Assembly (NCBI RefSeq): GCF_900106035.1
Contig: NZ_FNUC01000003.1
Location: 1,426,001-1,490,000 of the forward strand
DNA length: 64,000 nucleotides
Source of the DNA: Jiangella alba
Lineage (GTDB): Bacteria; Actinomycetota; Actinomycetes; Jiangellales; Jiangellaceae
Direction: 5' to 3'
The notes below the pieces were generated by a model. That model was not told where the DNA came from, did not search any database, and worked only from the letters and a program-made list of their open reading frames with translations. The translations under genes were made by a program, and so were the position numbers. The first letter of the stretch is position 1, and each line of letters opens with the position of its first letter. Below, piece by piece: positions 17,103 to 24,929 of the stretch.

Positions 17103-18736
17103 GCGGGGTCGGTCTCGAGGAGCTGGCGCAGCTTGAAGCGCTGCAGCTTGCCGCTGGTGTTGCGGGGGAGCGCCGGGAGGAACAGCACCTTCCGCGGGTA
17201 CTTGTACGGCGCCAGCTCGCCCTTGACGAACGTCTGCAGCTCCTCGACCTTCGCGTCGTCGCCCGTCACCCCGTCGCCCAGCACCACGAACGCGCAGACG
17301 ACGGAGCCCCGCTCGGGGTCAGGTGCGGCCACGACGCCGCACTCGACGACATCGGGGTGGGCGTCGATAGCGGCCTCGACCTCGGGACCGCTGATGTTGT
17401 AGCCCGACGACACGATCAGGTCGTCGGTGCGGGCCCGGTACCAGAAGTAGCCGTCGTCGTCGCGCACGAACGTGTCGCCCGTGACGTTCCAGCCGTCGAC
17501 GACGTAGCCGGCCTGGCGCGGGTCGTCGAGGTACCGGCAGCCGACCGGGCCGATGACGGCGAGCCGGCCGGCGACGCCCGCCGGGGCCTCGGCGCCGTCG
17601 GCGTCGAGGATGGTGGCGCGGAAGCCGGGGACGGGCTTGCCGGTGGCGCCCGGGCGGATCTCGTCGCCGGCCGCGGAGATGAAGATGTGCAGCAGCTCGG
17701 TGGCGCCGATGCCGTCGATGACCTCGAGGCCGTGGTCGTCGTGCAGCTGCTGCCAGGTCGACTTCGGCAGGTGCTCGCCGGCGCTGACGGCGACCCGCAG
17801 GCCGGCCAGCTGGCCGCCCTTCCCGCACCGGACGATCTGCCGGTAGGCGGTGGGCGCGGTGGCCAGCACCGTGACCCCGTGTTCGGAGATCAGGTCGGCC
17901 AGCTGGGCCGGCGCCGCCGCCTCGGTCAGGAAGGCGCAGGCCCCGGCCCGGAAGGTGAAGACGACCAGCATGCCGAGGCCGAAGGTGAACCCGAGCGGCG
18001 GGCTCGCGGCGACGACGTCGTCGGGCCGCAGCCGGAGCACGTGCTTCCCGAACGTGTTGTCGATCGAGAGTACGTCGCGGTGGAAGTGCATCGTGATCTT
18101 CGGCGTTCCCGTGCTGCCCGAGGTCGGGCCGAGCAGGGCGACGTCGTCGGCCGCGGTGTCGACGGCGGTGAAGCTCGCCGGCTTCGTCGCGACCCTCCTG
18201 GTGAGGTCGTCGTCGGTGTCGCCGCCGTACGCGACGATCGTCAGCTGCGGGGCCGCGGCGTCCCGCACGGCGACGACGTCGTCGACGAAGCGGTGGTCGA
18301 CGAGCGCGACGACCGGCCGGGTCTTCTCGACGATCGGCGTCAGCTCGCGCTCGCGGAGCGCGGCCATCGTGGTGACGGCGATGCCGCCGGCCTTCAGGAC
18401 GCCGAGCCAGGCGGCCACCGTCCACGGGTTGTTGGGGGAGCGGATGAGCACCCGGTTGCCGGGGACCAGGCCGAGGTCGTCGACGAGCGCGTGGGCGACG
18501 CGGTCGGCCCGCTCCCGCAGCTCGCCGTACGTCCACACCTCGCCGGCGGGGGTCCGCACGGCCGGGCGGCCGGCGCCGTACGTGGCGACGGCGCGGTCGA
18601 CGAGCTCGGCGGCCGCGTTGAGCCGGTCGGGGTAGTCGAGCTCCGGGGTGGTGAACTCGAGGGCCGGCCACTGCTCGGCCGGGGGCAGGTTGTCGCGGGC
18701 GAAGGTGTCGGCGTACGCCGAGGGGCTGAGCGTCAT
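17099..18736 (-). CDS. Aryl-CoA ligase (benzoate/2-aminobenzoate-CoA ligase family)
   Basis: A 545-residue ANL-superfamily adenylating enzyme. The P-loop LLGPTSGSTGTPKITM is near residue 205, the A8-like motif RTDDLIVSSGYNISGPEVE near 430, and the catalytic lysine is in NTSGKLQRFKL near the C-terminus. The N-terminus (DTFARDNLPPAEQWPALEF, then LDYPDRLNAAAELVD) resembles benzoate-CoA ligase family proteins, including 2-aminobenzoate-CoA ligases. It should activate the aromatic acid to its CoA ester before ring hydroxylation by the downstream enzyme. The ATG has a GGAGG site and overlaps the thioesterase stop (ATGA). Confidence 0.9.
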   Translation of the reverse strand: MTLSPSAYADTFARDNLPPAEQWPALEFTTPELDYPDRLNAAAELVDRAVATYGAGRPAVRTPAGEVWTYGELRERADRVAHALVDDLGLVPGNRVLIRSPNNPWTVAAWLGVLKAGGIAVTTMAALRERELTPIVEKTRPVVALVDHRFVDDVVAVRDAAAPQLTIVAYGGDTDDDLTRRVATKPASFTAVDTAADDVALLGPTSGSTGTPKITMHFHRDVLSIDNTFGKHVLRLRPDDVVAASPPLGFTFGLGMLVVFTFRAGACAFLTEAAAPAQLADLISEHGVTVLATAPTAYRQIVRCGKGGQLAGLRVAVSAGEHLPKSTWQQLHDDHGLEVIDGIGATELLHIFISAAGDEIRPGATGKPVPGFRATILDADGAEAPAGVAGRLAVIGPVGCRYLDDPRQAGYVVDGWNVTGDTFVRDDDGYFWYRARTDDLIVSSGYNISGPEVEAAIDAHPDVVECGVVAAPDPERGSVVCAFVVLGDGVTGDDAKVEELQTFVKGELAPYKYPRKVLFLPALPRNTSGKLQRFKLRQLLETDPA

Positions 18737-19662
18737 CGCGATCCTCCGTCGTCGTACCGCAGCACGCCCTCCTGGACGACGGTCGCCAGGTGCGTGTGGT
18801 CGGGAGCGAAGAAGTGACCGAGCCCGACGCCGCGCCCGGCGTCGGCGGCGACGGCCTGCTGCGCGTACAGGAGCCAGCCGCCGAGCACGTCCGCCGCCGG
18901 CGCCCGGTGGAACCACATGGCGTGGTCGAGGCTGGCCGTCACCAGGCCCTCCGCGGCCCACGGCAGGCCGAGCACGCGCAGCAGCGGCTCGAGGATCGTG
19001 TAGTCGCAGACGTACGCGAGCGCGGCGAGGTCGCGCTGGGCGTCGGTGAGCCCGTCGACCGGGCGCAGCGGGTCGAACGGCCGCACCCAGACGGCCTGGT
19101 GCGGCAGCCGTTCCCCGTCGACGGTGAGGTACACCGGCCCGGGGACGTGGCGCTGGTCGAAGCCGCGGCCGGTCGACCAGTACCGCCTGGACTCGTCGGT
19201 CATCGTGCCGCCGCTGCGGCCCTCGAGGTACGCGGCTGAACTGGGCACCCGCTCCGGCGGGGCGACGCCGTCCGGGTACGCCGCCGCGAACGTCCCGCCC
19301 GGCTCGCCCGCGGCGAAGCTCGCCAGGCAGACGTAGACCGGCTTGCCGTTCTGGAAGGCGCGGACCTGGCGGGTGGAGTAGCCGCGGCCGTCGCGCAGCA
19401 GTTCGACCTCGTACCGCAGCTCCATGCCGATGTCGGCCGGGCGCATGAAGTACGAGTGCATCGAGTGCAGCGTCTTGCCGTCGGTGACCGACCGCATGGC
19501 GGCGGCGGCCGCCTGGGCGACGAGGTCGCCGCCGTACGCCTTCGGCCACGGGCACGGCTGCGTCGTCGCGGTGAACGCGAGGTCGAAGTGCTCGGCCGGG
19601 GCCGGCTTCAGCGTCAGCGCCGCCGCCAGGATGCGCGACGTGGGCGCCGGCTCGCCGGTCAC
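18733..19662 (-). CDS. Acyl-CoA thioesterase II (TesB-like, double hot-dog)
   Basis: A 309-residue tandem hot-dog protein. The N-terminal domain carries KAYGGDLVAQAAAAAMRSV and SMHSYFMRPAD; the C-terminal domain has SLDHAMWFHR and the closing HLATVVQEGVLRY, typical of TesB. It would hydrolyse acyl- or aryl-CoA, perhaps releasing the product or rescuing CoA from dead-end esters. It starts with GTG inside the cupin stop (GTGA overlap), so it is translationally coupled. Confidence 0.9.
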   Translation of the reverse strand: MTGEPAPTSRILAAALTLKPAPAEHFDLAFTATTQPCPWPKAYGGDLVAQAAAAAMRSVTDGKTLHSMHSYFMRPADIGMELRYEVELLRDGRGYSTRQVRAFQNGKPVYVCLASFAAGEPGGTFAAAYPDGVAPPERVPSSAAYLEGRSGGTMTDESRRYWSTGRGFDQRHVPGPVYLTVDGERLPHQAVWVRPFDPLRPVDGLTDAQRDLAALAYVCDYTILEPLLRVLGLPWAAEGLVTASLDHAMWFHRAPAADVLGGWLLYAQQAVAADAGRGVGLGHFFAPDHTHLATVVQEGVLRYDDGGSR

Positions 19663-20144
19663 GGCCGGTCCGTCCAGTGCCGCAGGTCCGCGTCGTCGAC
19701 CTGCGGGAGGTTGACCACGATGTTCTCCGGCGTGCGGGTCGTCATCCAGGTCAGCGGCCGGTTGCGGTCGAGGTTGCACTCGACGTGCGGCAGGAACGGC
19801 GGGACGAACACCCAGTCGCCCTCCTCCATGTCGAGATAGTCCTCGAACCGCTCGCCGAAGTAGATGCGGGCGCGGCCCGAGAGCACGTAGCCGCCGGTCT
19901 CGGCCTCGCCGTGGTGGTGCGGCGCCGAGCGGTAGCCGGCCTCGTTGCGGACCTTCCCGAACCAGAGGCGGGTGGCCGGGGTGTGCTGGATGCTCACGCC
20001 GGAGATGCGGGTGGCGCCGTCGGACTGCCCGGTGTCGGCCGGCTCGGTTCCGGCCCGCGTCACGACCGGGACGACCAGGCCGTTCTCGCTCGCGTACCTC
20101 GAGGCGTCGCCCTCGAGGACGTACTTGCTGAGGTCGGGCTCCAT
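19659..20144 (-). CDS. Small single-domain cupin protein
   Basis: A 161-residue RmlC-like cupin. The metal-binding motif appears as APHHHGEAETGGYVLSG, followed by EEGDWVFVPPFLPHVECN. It is much shorter than bicupin gentisate dioxygenases, so ring cleavage should not be assumed; it may be an isomerase, a dioxygenase-like enzyme or an auxiliary protein. It is the first gene of the five-gene operon. There is no Shine-Dalgarno before the ATG at 20144, and the predicted transcription start falls within a base or two of it, suggesting a leaderless message. Confidence 0.85.
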   Translation of the reverse strand: MEPDLSKYVLEGDASRYASENGLVVPVVTRAGTEPADTGQSDGATRISGVSIQHTPATRLWFGKVRNEAGYRSAPHHHGEAETGGYVLSGRARIYFGERFEDYLDMEEGDWVFVPPFLPHVECNLDRNRPLTWMTTRTPENIVVNLPQVDDADLRHWTDRP

Positions 20145-20190
20145 ATTTCAGAATTTGCACGACCGTTGAGAGCTTGTCAATAGACTGCTA
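20145..20190. promoter_or_regulatory. Back-to-back promoters of the aryl-CoA operon and ridA
   Basis: Leftward: -35 TTGACA (20180-20175) and a weak -10 CAAATT (20157-20152), with a 17-bp spacer, placing initiation next to the cupin ATG at 20144. Rightward: -10 TAGACT at 20181-20186, directly abutting the leftward -35, giving ridA a leader of about 35 bases with an AGGAG site. The two promoters are too close to be occupied independently, so the units are probably co-regulated, plausibly by PaaX. No PaaX box was identified with confidence. Confidence 0.6.
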
Positions 20191-20227
20191 CGGTGCCGTC
20201 ACGATCCCCGTCACAGGAGTCCCAGCC

Positions 20228-20659
20228 ATGGCGACGAGCGCGACCGCCGTTCCGGTCAACCCTCCGTCCCTGCCGGAACCGCGCGGCTACTCGCACGGGA
20301 CGCTGAGCGGGAACACGCTGTACCTCGGCGGTCAGACGGCCCTCGACGCCGCGATGCGCATCGTCCCCGGCGGCATCGTCGAGCAGTTCCGCCAGGCGTT
20401 CGCCAACCTGCTCGCGACCCTCGCCCACGCCGGCGGCGAGCCCGGTGACCTCGTCAACGTCACGATCTATCTCACCGACATCCCGGACTACCAGGCGCAC
20501 GGCAAGGAGATCGGCGCGGTGTGGCGCGAGCTGGCCGGCCCGGTCTACCCGGCGATGGCGGGCATCGGCACCACGGCGCTCTGGCAGCCGGAGGCGATGA
20601 TCGAGATCGCCGGCGTCGCGGTGATCCCGGCGGAGCGCCTCGTCGTCCCGGCCGGCTGA
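20228..20659 (+). CDS. ridA: RidA/YjgF/UK114 family enamine/imine deaminase
   Basis: A 143-residue RidA fold protein. GNTLYLGGQTALD near the N-terminus, VNVTIYLTDIPDYQA, and a C-terminal IEIAGVAVIP are family motifs. RidA proteins hydrolyse reactive enamines/imines to ketones plus ammonia. Divergent from the aryl-CoA operon, it could hydrolyse the enamine formed when 2-aminobenzoyl-CoA is dearomatised; this is inference from position. The ATG at 20228 is preceded by AGGAG. The stop abuts the stop of the convergent sigma-factor gene. Confidence 0.9.
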   Translation: MATSATAVPVNPPSLPEPRGYSHGTLSGNTLYLGGQTALDAAMRIVPGGIVEQFRQAFANLLATLAHAGGEPGDLVNVTIYLTDIPDYQAHGKEIGAVWRELAGPVYPAMAGIGTTALWQPEAMIEIAGVAVIPAERLVVPAG

Positions 20660-21526
20660 CTACTGACGGCCGAAGCCGCGCAGTTTGTCCGGGTTGACCA
20701 CGAAGAGCACCCGCTCGACGCCGCGGGTGGTGACGTCGAGGGCGAGCACGGCCTGCGCGGCGCCGGCGGGGTTCGTGACCAGCAGGGCGCTGCCGCCGTT
20801 CGCGTCGACGACGGTGAAGGTGGCCTCGCTCCAGTACTTGCGCAGGATGTTGTCGATGAACAACAGCACCCGCTCGACGCCCTCGAGGTCGACGCGCGAG
20901 GCGCGCACCTTGCCGCCGCCGTCGGAACGGGCGGTGACGTCCTCGGTGAACAGCCGCTCCAGGCCCTCGAGGTCGCCGTCGCGGGCGGCCGCGACGAACG
21001 TCTCGACCAGGCGGCGGCGCATGTCGGGCGGGGCCGGCTCGGCCCGGCCGGACTCCAGCGCGAGCCGGGCCCGCCGGGCCAGCTGGCGGGCGTGCGGTTC
21101 GGAGACCTCCAGGATCTCGCCGATGCGTCGGTACGGGTAGTCGAACGCCTCGTGCAGGACGTACACGGCCCGCTCGGCCGGGCTGAGCCGCTCGAGCAGC
21201 AGCAGGACGGCGAGGTCGAGCGCCTCGGCCCGCTCGGCGCCCAGCGCGGGATCGTCGCTGGTGTCGACCGGTTCCGGCAGCCACTCGCCCGGGTAGGTCT
21301 CGCGCCGGGCGCGGGCCGACGTCGCCGCCGTCAGCGCCAGGCGGGTCGCCGTGGTGGTGAGGAAGGCGGCCGGGTTCTGCACCTCGTCGCGGTTGGTGCG
21401 CTGCCAGCGGATCCACGCGTCCTGGACGATGTCTTCGGCCTCCGCCACGCTGCCCAGCATGCGGTAGGCGATGCCGAACAGCTGCGGCCGCACGTCGAGG
21501 AACTCGGCGACGCCGTCCGTGGTCAC
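20660..21526 (-). CDS. sigJ: ECF41-type RNA polymerase sigma factor (SigJ-like) with SnoaL-like C-terminal extension
   Basis: A 288-residue ECF sigma factor. Sigma-2 covers about residues 5-70 (SVAEAEDIVQDAWIRW) and sigma-4 about 100-160. Both ECF41 hallmarks are present: the WLPEP motif between the sigma domains (residues 82-86) and DGGGKV (near 202-207) in the roughly 120-residue NTF2/SnoaL-like extension, which modulates activity in this group instead of an anti-sigma factor. The partner oxidoreductase gene lies upstream, as usual for ECF41. The GTG at 21526 is seven bases after TACCGT (21539-21534), an internal leaderless-type promoter; GTG at 21535 is an alternative. Confidence 0.92.
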   Translation of the reverse strand: MTTDGVAEFLDVRPQLFGIAYRMLGSVAEAEDIVQDAWIRWQRTNRDEVQNPAAFLTTTATRLALTAATSARARRETYPGEWLPEPVDTSDDPALGAERAEALDLAVLLLLERLSPAERAVYVLHEAFDYPYRRIGEILEVSEPHARQLARRARLALESGRAEPAPPDMRRRLVETFVAAARDGDLEGLERLFTEDVTARSDGGGKVRASRVDLEGVERVLLFIDNILRKYWSEATFTVVDANGGSALLVTNPAGAAQAVLALDVTTRGVERVLFVVNPDKLRGFGRQ

Positions 21527-21546
21527 GGGGACCACGGTATACGGCG

Positions 21547-22299
21547 CTACCGGCTCGGCTGCGCAGCCTGCCACTCGGCCAGCGTGGTCGGGCCGCGGCG
21601 GGCGTCGCCGGCCGGGACCAGGGTGTCCTCGCCGAGGGCGGCGCCGAAGTAGCGCGCGCCCGGATCGGCGCGGACCTCGCGCGGGTCGTCCCGGTCGGCG
21701 AGCACCGTGCGGACCAGATCGTCCAGCCGGAACCGCTCCGGCCCGGCGACCTCGACGACGCCGTTGCGCGGCGGGCCGGCGGCGACCTCGGCGACGGCCG
21801 CCGACACGTCCTGCGCGGCCATCGGCTGGATGTGCACCGGCGCCAGGCTGACGACGCCGTCGTGGGTGGCGTCGTCGGTGATGCCGTTGAGGAACTCGAA
21901 GAACTGGGTGGCGTGGACGATCGAGTAGGGCACCGGCGACTCGGTGATGAGCTGCTCCTGGGCGATCTTGGCCCGGAAGTAGCCGCTCTCGGCCAGCCGG
22001 TCGGTGCCGACGACGGACAGCGCGACGTGGTGCCCGACGCCGGCCTTCTGCTCGGCGGCGAGCTGGTTCGCTGTGGACGTCCGGAAGAACTCCAGCGCCG
22101 GTCCGGCCTCGAACGACGGCGAGTTCGACACGTCGACGACGACCTCCGCCCCGTCGAGCGCTTCGGCCAGTCCTGCACCGGTCAGCGTGTTCACTCCGGT
22201 GTTCGGCGCGGCGGCCACGGCGTCGTGGCCCCGGCCGGTGAGGAGCTCGACGACCTTCGAGCCGACGAGGCCGGTGCCGCCGATGACGACGATCTTCAT
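21547..22299 (-). CDS. NAD(P)-binding oxidoreductase, atypical SDR (ECF41 partner)
   Basis: A 250-residue NmrA/atypical-SDR protein. The N-terminal Rossmann motif is VVIGGTGLVGSKVVELL (residues 4-20); VHATQFFEFL and VEVAGPERFRLDD follow in the substrate half. ECF41 sigma-factor genes normally sit beside a carboxymuconolactone decarboxylase, oxidoreductase or epimerase that is their target; this is the oxidoreductase version. The ATG at 22299 is 20 bases upstream of sigJ in operon terms. The physiological substrate is unknown. Confidence 0.88.
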   Translation of the reverse strand: MKIVVIGGTGLVGSKVVELLTGRGHDAVAAAPNTGVNTLTGAGLAEALDGAEVVVDVSNSPSFEAGPALEFFRTSTANQLAAEQKAGVGHHVALSVVGTDRLAESGYFRAKIAQEQLITESPVPYSIVHATQFFEFLNGITDDATHDGVVSLAPVHIQPMAAQDVSAAVAEVAAGPPRNGVVEVAGPERFRLDDLVRTVLADRDDPREVRADPGARYFGAALGEDTLVPAGDARRGPTTLAEWQAAQPSR

Positions 22300-22348
22300 G
22301 TGCAGCCCTTTCACGGACGGTGGCGGCCTGGCGGCCGCCCGACACCAG

Positions 22349-22378
22349 GACGACCGCATGGCCCGCCGGTTCGTGACA
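22349..22378 (-). promoter_or_regulatory. Candidate ECF41-dependent promoter upstream of the oxidoreductase gene
   Basis: On the minus strand TGTCACG (22378-22372) resembles the ECF41 -35 element TGTCACA, and CGTC (22352-22349) the -10. The spacing of 19 bases between them is longer than the usual 16 or so, so this is only a candidate. It lies about 50-80 bases upstream of the oxidoreductase ATG at 22299. Confidence 0.3.
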
Positions 22379-22436
22379 CCGCCCGGGCGTGTGGCGGATG
22401 TGGGCGTCGACCCGCGCCGCTGTCCGTCAGGCGCTC

Positions 22437-22787
22437 CTACTGTGGCAGCCGGTCGCCCTGCTGCTCGACGGCGTCCTGGGGCGCCGTCAGCCGCCACGCC
22501 TCGAACGTCAGCTCCACCAGTTCGTCGTGCTCGATGCCGTCGAGGTGGACCACCACCCAGCCGAACGCGCCGGCGGTGAACTGGATCTCGAACACCTGTG
22601 GCCGCTCCGCCACCAGCGCCAGCTGCTCGGCGATGGTCTGCTTCAGCCCGACGGTCGACGTGGCCGGCCAGAGGTACCCGAAGGTCCGCCCCGCCACCCG
22701 GAACGTCGTCCACCGGTCGGAGTCGGTGCCGTTGGCGCCGGGCAGGCGGCTGACGATGGCGAGGAAGTCGGCGATGGGCACGGCCAT
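22437..22787 (-). CDS. MmcQ/YjbR family protein
   Basis: A 116-residue small protein of the CyaY-like YjbR fold, with the typical closing stretch of hydrophobic and acidic segments (FGWVVVHLDGIEHDELVEL) and an N-terminal helix ADFLAIVSRLPGA. Members are often annotated as DNA-binding, but a firm function is lacking. The ATG at 22787 is used. It stands alone, divergent from the small gene at 22938 and 137 bases before the oxidoreductase gene on the same strand. Confidence 0.8.
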   Translation of the reverse strand: MAVPIADFLAIVSRLPGANGTDSDRWTTFRVAGRTFGYLWPATSTVGLKQTIAEQLALVAERPQVFEIQFTAGAFGWVVVHLDGIEHDELVELTFEAWRLTAPQDAVEQQGDRLPQ

Positions 22788-22937
22788 GCCCCCATCGAAG
22801 CAGGCGCGGGCCCGGCCCGGTGGTCCGGTCCGGGGCGACTGCACCCCGCGTCGTGGGGTATTCAGGGCCGCAGGGCGGAGAACCGGCCGTCCGGCGCACA
22901 GGGGCGCTGGGGCCGGTGCCGCGCAAGGGGGCACGCC

Positions 22938-23246
22938 ATGAGGGAACTCGTCGCCGAGTTGGACCACGCACTCGCGACTCTGGGAGAGGACGACCGGCGC
23001 GCGGCGCTGCGCGCCCTGATGCCGTCGGTGGTCCGCTGGTACCAGGACTCGCTCGCCTGCGGCGACCCCTCCCGGCCGGTCCACCTCGACCTGCTGCTGT
23101 GGGTGGACGAGTTGTCGGCCGGGCTGATCGGCCCCCTCTGCGCCGCCGCCCAGGACGTCCGCCGCGCCGCGACGCCGGTGCGGGCGCCGCGGCGGATGCC
23201 GAGCCAGCGGCACCCGCGGGCGGCCACCGGCTGGTCCGGCGCCTGA
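22938..23246 (+). CDS. Hypothetical protein, 102 aa
   Basis: A short frame with a helical N-terminus (RELVAELDHALATLGEDDRRA) and an arginine/proline-rich tail. The ATG at 22938 is preceded by AAGGGGG. Codon use looks coding up to about residue 80, after which the sequence grades into the repeat-rich DNA to the right. Not recognised. Confidence 0.5.
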   Translation: MRELVAELDHALATLGEDDRRAALRALMPSVVRWYQDSLACGDPSRPVHLDLLLWVDELSAGLIGPLCAAAQDVRRAATPVRAPRRMPSQRHPRAATGWSGA

Positions 23247-23811
23247 CGGCTGGCGCGCCGCGGGCGGCTGCCTGTCGGCGCACGGGCGGGCGACTCGCGG
23301 CGTCCGACGTACTGGCGGGCGGCGTGTGGGCTGCCTTGCGGCGCGCTGAGGGCGCCAGCGGGTGGCGTGTGGGCTGCCTGGTGTAGCACTTGGGGGCGCC
23401 AGCGGGCGGCGTGCGGCGCGTCGGCATTCGGGCTGCCGTGGTCGACGAGCGGCTCGAAGCGCTGGCTGGTCGGCGCGTGGCGGGCGTGTGAGATGCCGGC
23501 GAGCTGGCTGGCTGGTGTGGCCGGCGTGCGGGGGCTGGCGTCTGGTGGACGGTGGTGGCTGGCTGGCGGGCGTGCCGGGGCTGGTGGGCGGGCTGGCTGG
23601 TAGGCGGACGCGGTGGCTAGTGGGCATGCGGGGCTGGCTGGTGTGGCCGGCGTACCGGGGCTGGCTGGCGGGCTGGCCGGCATGGCAGGCGCGCGGGCGT
23701 GCGGGTGACTGGCTGGCGGGTCGCGGGCGGCGGCCGGTGGCGGCAGCCTCCAGGCAGCGGCCTCCGGGGCCGCCGCCCCGGGAGGTGGAGCGGCGGCCGG
23801 GCGCCCGGGGA
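23247..23811. repeat. 565-bp non-coding, repeat-rich GC/GT-biased stretch
   Basis: No convincing gene on either strand. The plus strand is biased to G and T, with many overlapping GCTGGCTGG words. A 22-base sequence beginning GGCTGGCTGGTGTGG occurs identically at 23506-23527 and 23632-23653. GGCGTGTGGGCTGCCT occurs at 23321-23336 and 23364-23379, and GGGCGCCAGCGGG followed by a near-identical tail occurs at 23350 and 23394. It separates a plus-strand gene from a minus-strand gene pair arriving from the right. Confidence 0.65.
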
Positions 23812-24087
23812 TCAGCGGGCGGCGCGGGTGGCGGCCTCGATGAGCGCCTGCCCGACCGCCTCGGCTTCGTCGGGCTGCAGCGTGATGGTGGCCGGCGCGG
23901 ACCAGCGGGTGGTGGCGGTCAGCTCGACGTGCAGTGGGCCGTCGTCGGTTTGGACGACGTTGATGCCGACGAGCCAGGTGCGGTGCCACGCGATGAGCGA
24001 CATGACGTACTGGCGGTGGGTGCGGTGTTCGCCGGCCTCGTTGCACCATTTGAGGACGCATTCCTGCGGTGGCGTGGTGGTGGTCAT
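23812..24087 (-). CDS. Hypothetical protein, 91 aa, with Thr/Pro-x-x-EA C-terminal motif
   Basis: Unrecognised small soluble protein. The middle contains GPLHVELTATTRWSAPATIT, followed by LQPDEAEAVGQALIEAATRA at the C-terminus. The terminal block matches the pattern of the neighbouring gene (SLTPSEARDLARQLREVADT) and of the next frame upstream ([20 protein letters not shown]), so the three appear to be relatives. The ATG at 24087 overlaps the upstream stop (ATGA), so it is the second gene of a pair. Cys/His residues near the N-terminus (CVLKWCNEAGEHRTH) could bind metal. Confidence 0.72.
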   Translation of the reverse strand: MTTTTPPQECVLKWCNEAGEHRTHRQYVMSLIAWHRTWLVGINVVQTDDGPLHVELTATTRWSAPATITLQPDEAEAVGQALIEAATRAAR

Positions 24088-24638
24088 CGCGGCAGCTCGC
24101 TCTCGTGGGTGAAGAAGCGGCGGACGTGGTCGAGTTCGGCCTTGACGGTGCCGAGCTGGTCGACGGCCTGCTGGTAGCCGGCCAGGTGCTGCTCGGCGGT
24201 GCCGACGGCGTCGGCGGCGCGGTCGAGCAGCTGGTGGCCGGTCTCGGCGACGAGGATGCGACCGGCGCGCCAGTCGACCTTGCCGCGGTAGCCGAGCACG
24301 AGCCCGCCGAGGCGTTCGGCGAGGGTGTCGAGGCGCTGCATGATCTGCTCGTCGGACAGCCCGGGCAGGTACCGTTCGCGGGCGTCGGCGAGCACCGCCG
24401 GCGTCCACCCGGCGCGCTGGGCGGTGTCGGCGACCTCGCGCAGTTGGCGGGCGAGGTCGCGGGCCTCGGACGGGGTGAGGGAGACGTCGGCGCGCTGGCC
24501 GGAGTCTTCGGGCTCGAGGTGGATGTCGATGGTCGGGCCCTCGGAGTCGTGCCAGGCGACGATCTCGCCGACCTCGTCGCTGATGAAGGCGGACCGCACG
24601 ATGACGTCGCGGCGGTCCGCGGCTGGTGTGGTGGCCAC
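24084..24638 (-). CDS. Hypothetical protein, 184 aa
   Basis: Unrecognised. The N-terminal half has a beta-rich segment (GPTIDIHLEPEDSGQRADVS) joined to SLTPSEARDLARQLREVADT near residues 70-90; the C-terminal half is helical (LLDRAADAVGTAEQHLAGYQ) and may form a coiled coil. The GTG at 24638 is chosen because GGGAGGAAC ends only two bases before it; the in-frame ATG at 24650 lies inside that ribosome site. Promoter elements lie about 250 bases upstream, leaving a long leader. Confidence 0.72.
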   Translation of the reverse strand: MATTPAADRRDVIVRSAFISDEVGEIVAWHDSEGPTIDIHLEPEDSGQRADVSLTPSEARDLARQLREVADTAQRAGWTPAVLADARERYLPGLSDEQIMQRLDTLAERLGGLVLGYRGKVDWRAGRILVAETGHQLLDRAADAVGTAEQHLAGYQQAVDQLGTVKAELDHVRRFFTHESELPR

Positions 24639-24885
24639 GGTTCCTCCCATGGAGTAGCTCGGAAGCTGACTGGGGGCCGGGGGAGCCGTCGTGGCCAAGG
24701 GGATGGGGACGGCGCCGCCCAGCAGCCGGACCCCCACTCGGGCAGGGGCCGGCATGAAGATGCGCGTTGGTCGCCGTGCCGTCCCACTCTGAGCGGCCGG
24801 TACGAGACAGTCCGGCCTGGATGCCGCGCCTCGTGCTCGATAGCCCTACCAGCCCTCGGGGGAGGGGTGGGGTGCTATGGGAATG

Positions 24886-24916
24886 ATCTTAGGTGGTGGT
24901 GGGAGGGGGTTGTCAA
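24886..24916 (-). promoter_or_regulatory. Sigma-70-like promoter for the 24084-24638 gene pair
   Basis: On the minus strand TTGACA (24916-24911) and TAAGAT (24891-24886) are separated by 19 bases. Initiation near 24879 would give a roughly 240-base untranslated leader before the GTG at 24638. The 24639-24929 interval otherwise holds no gene I can support; the leader contains a CCCCTCCCCCGAGGG-type GC-rich stretch with pairing potential. Confidence 0.5.
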
Positions 24917-24929
24917 ACGGGCGTTCGAC

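Noticed and set aside
14766-17402. 878-codon plus-strand frame opposite the monooxygenase/reductase
   Set aside because: Shadow of a well-supported minus-strand enzyme; composition is not protein-like.
19659-20144. Gentisate 1,2-dioxygenase for the cupin gene
   Set aside because: Only one cupin motif set and 161 residues; gentisate dioxygenases are bicupins of twice that size.
24648-24755. ATG starts at 24650 and 24755 for the 184-aa protein
   Set aside because: 24650 lies inside the ribosome site of GTG 24638; the region from 24755 is proline-rich and unlike the rest.
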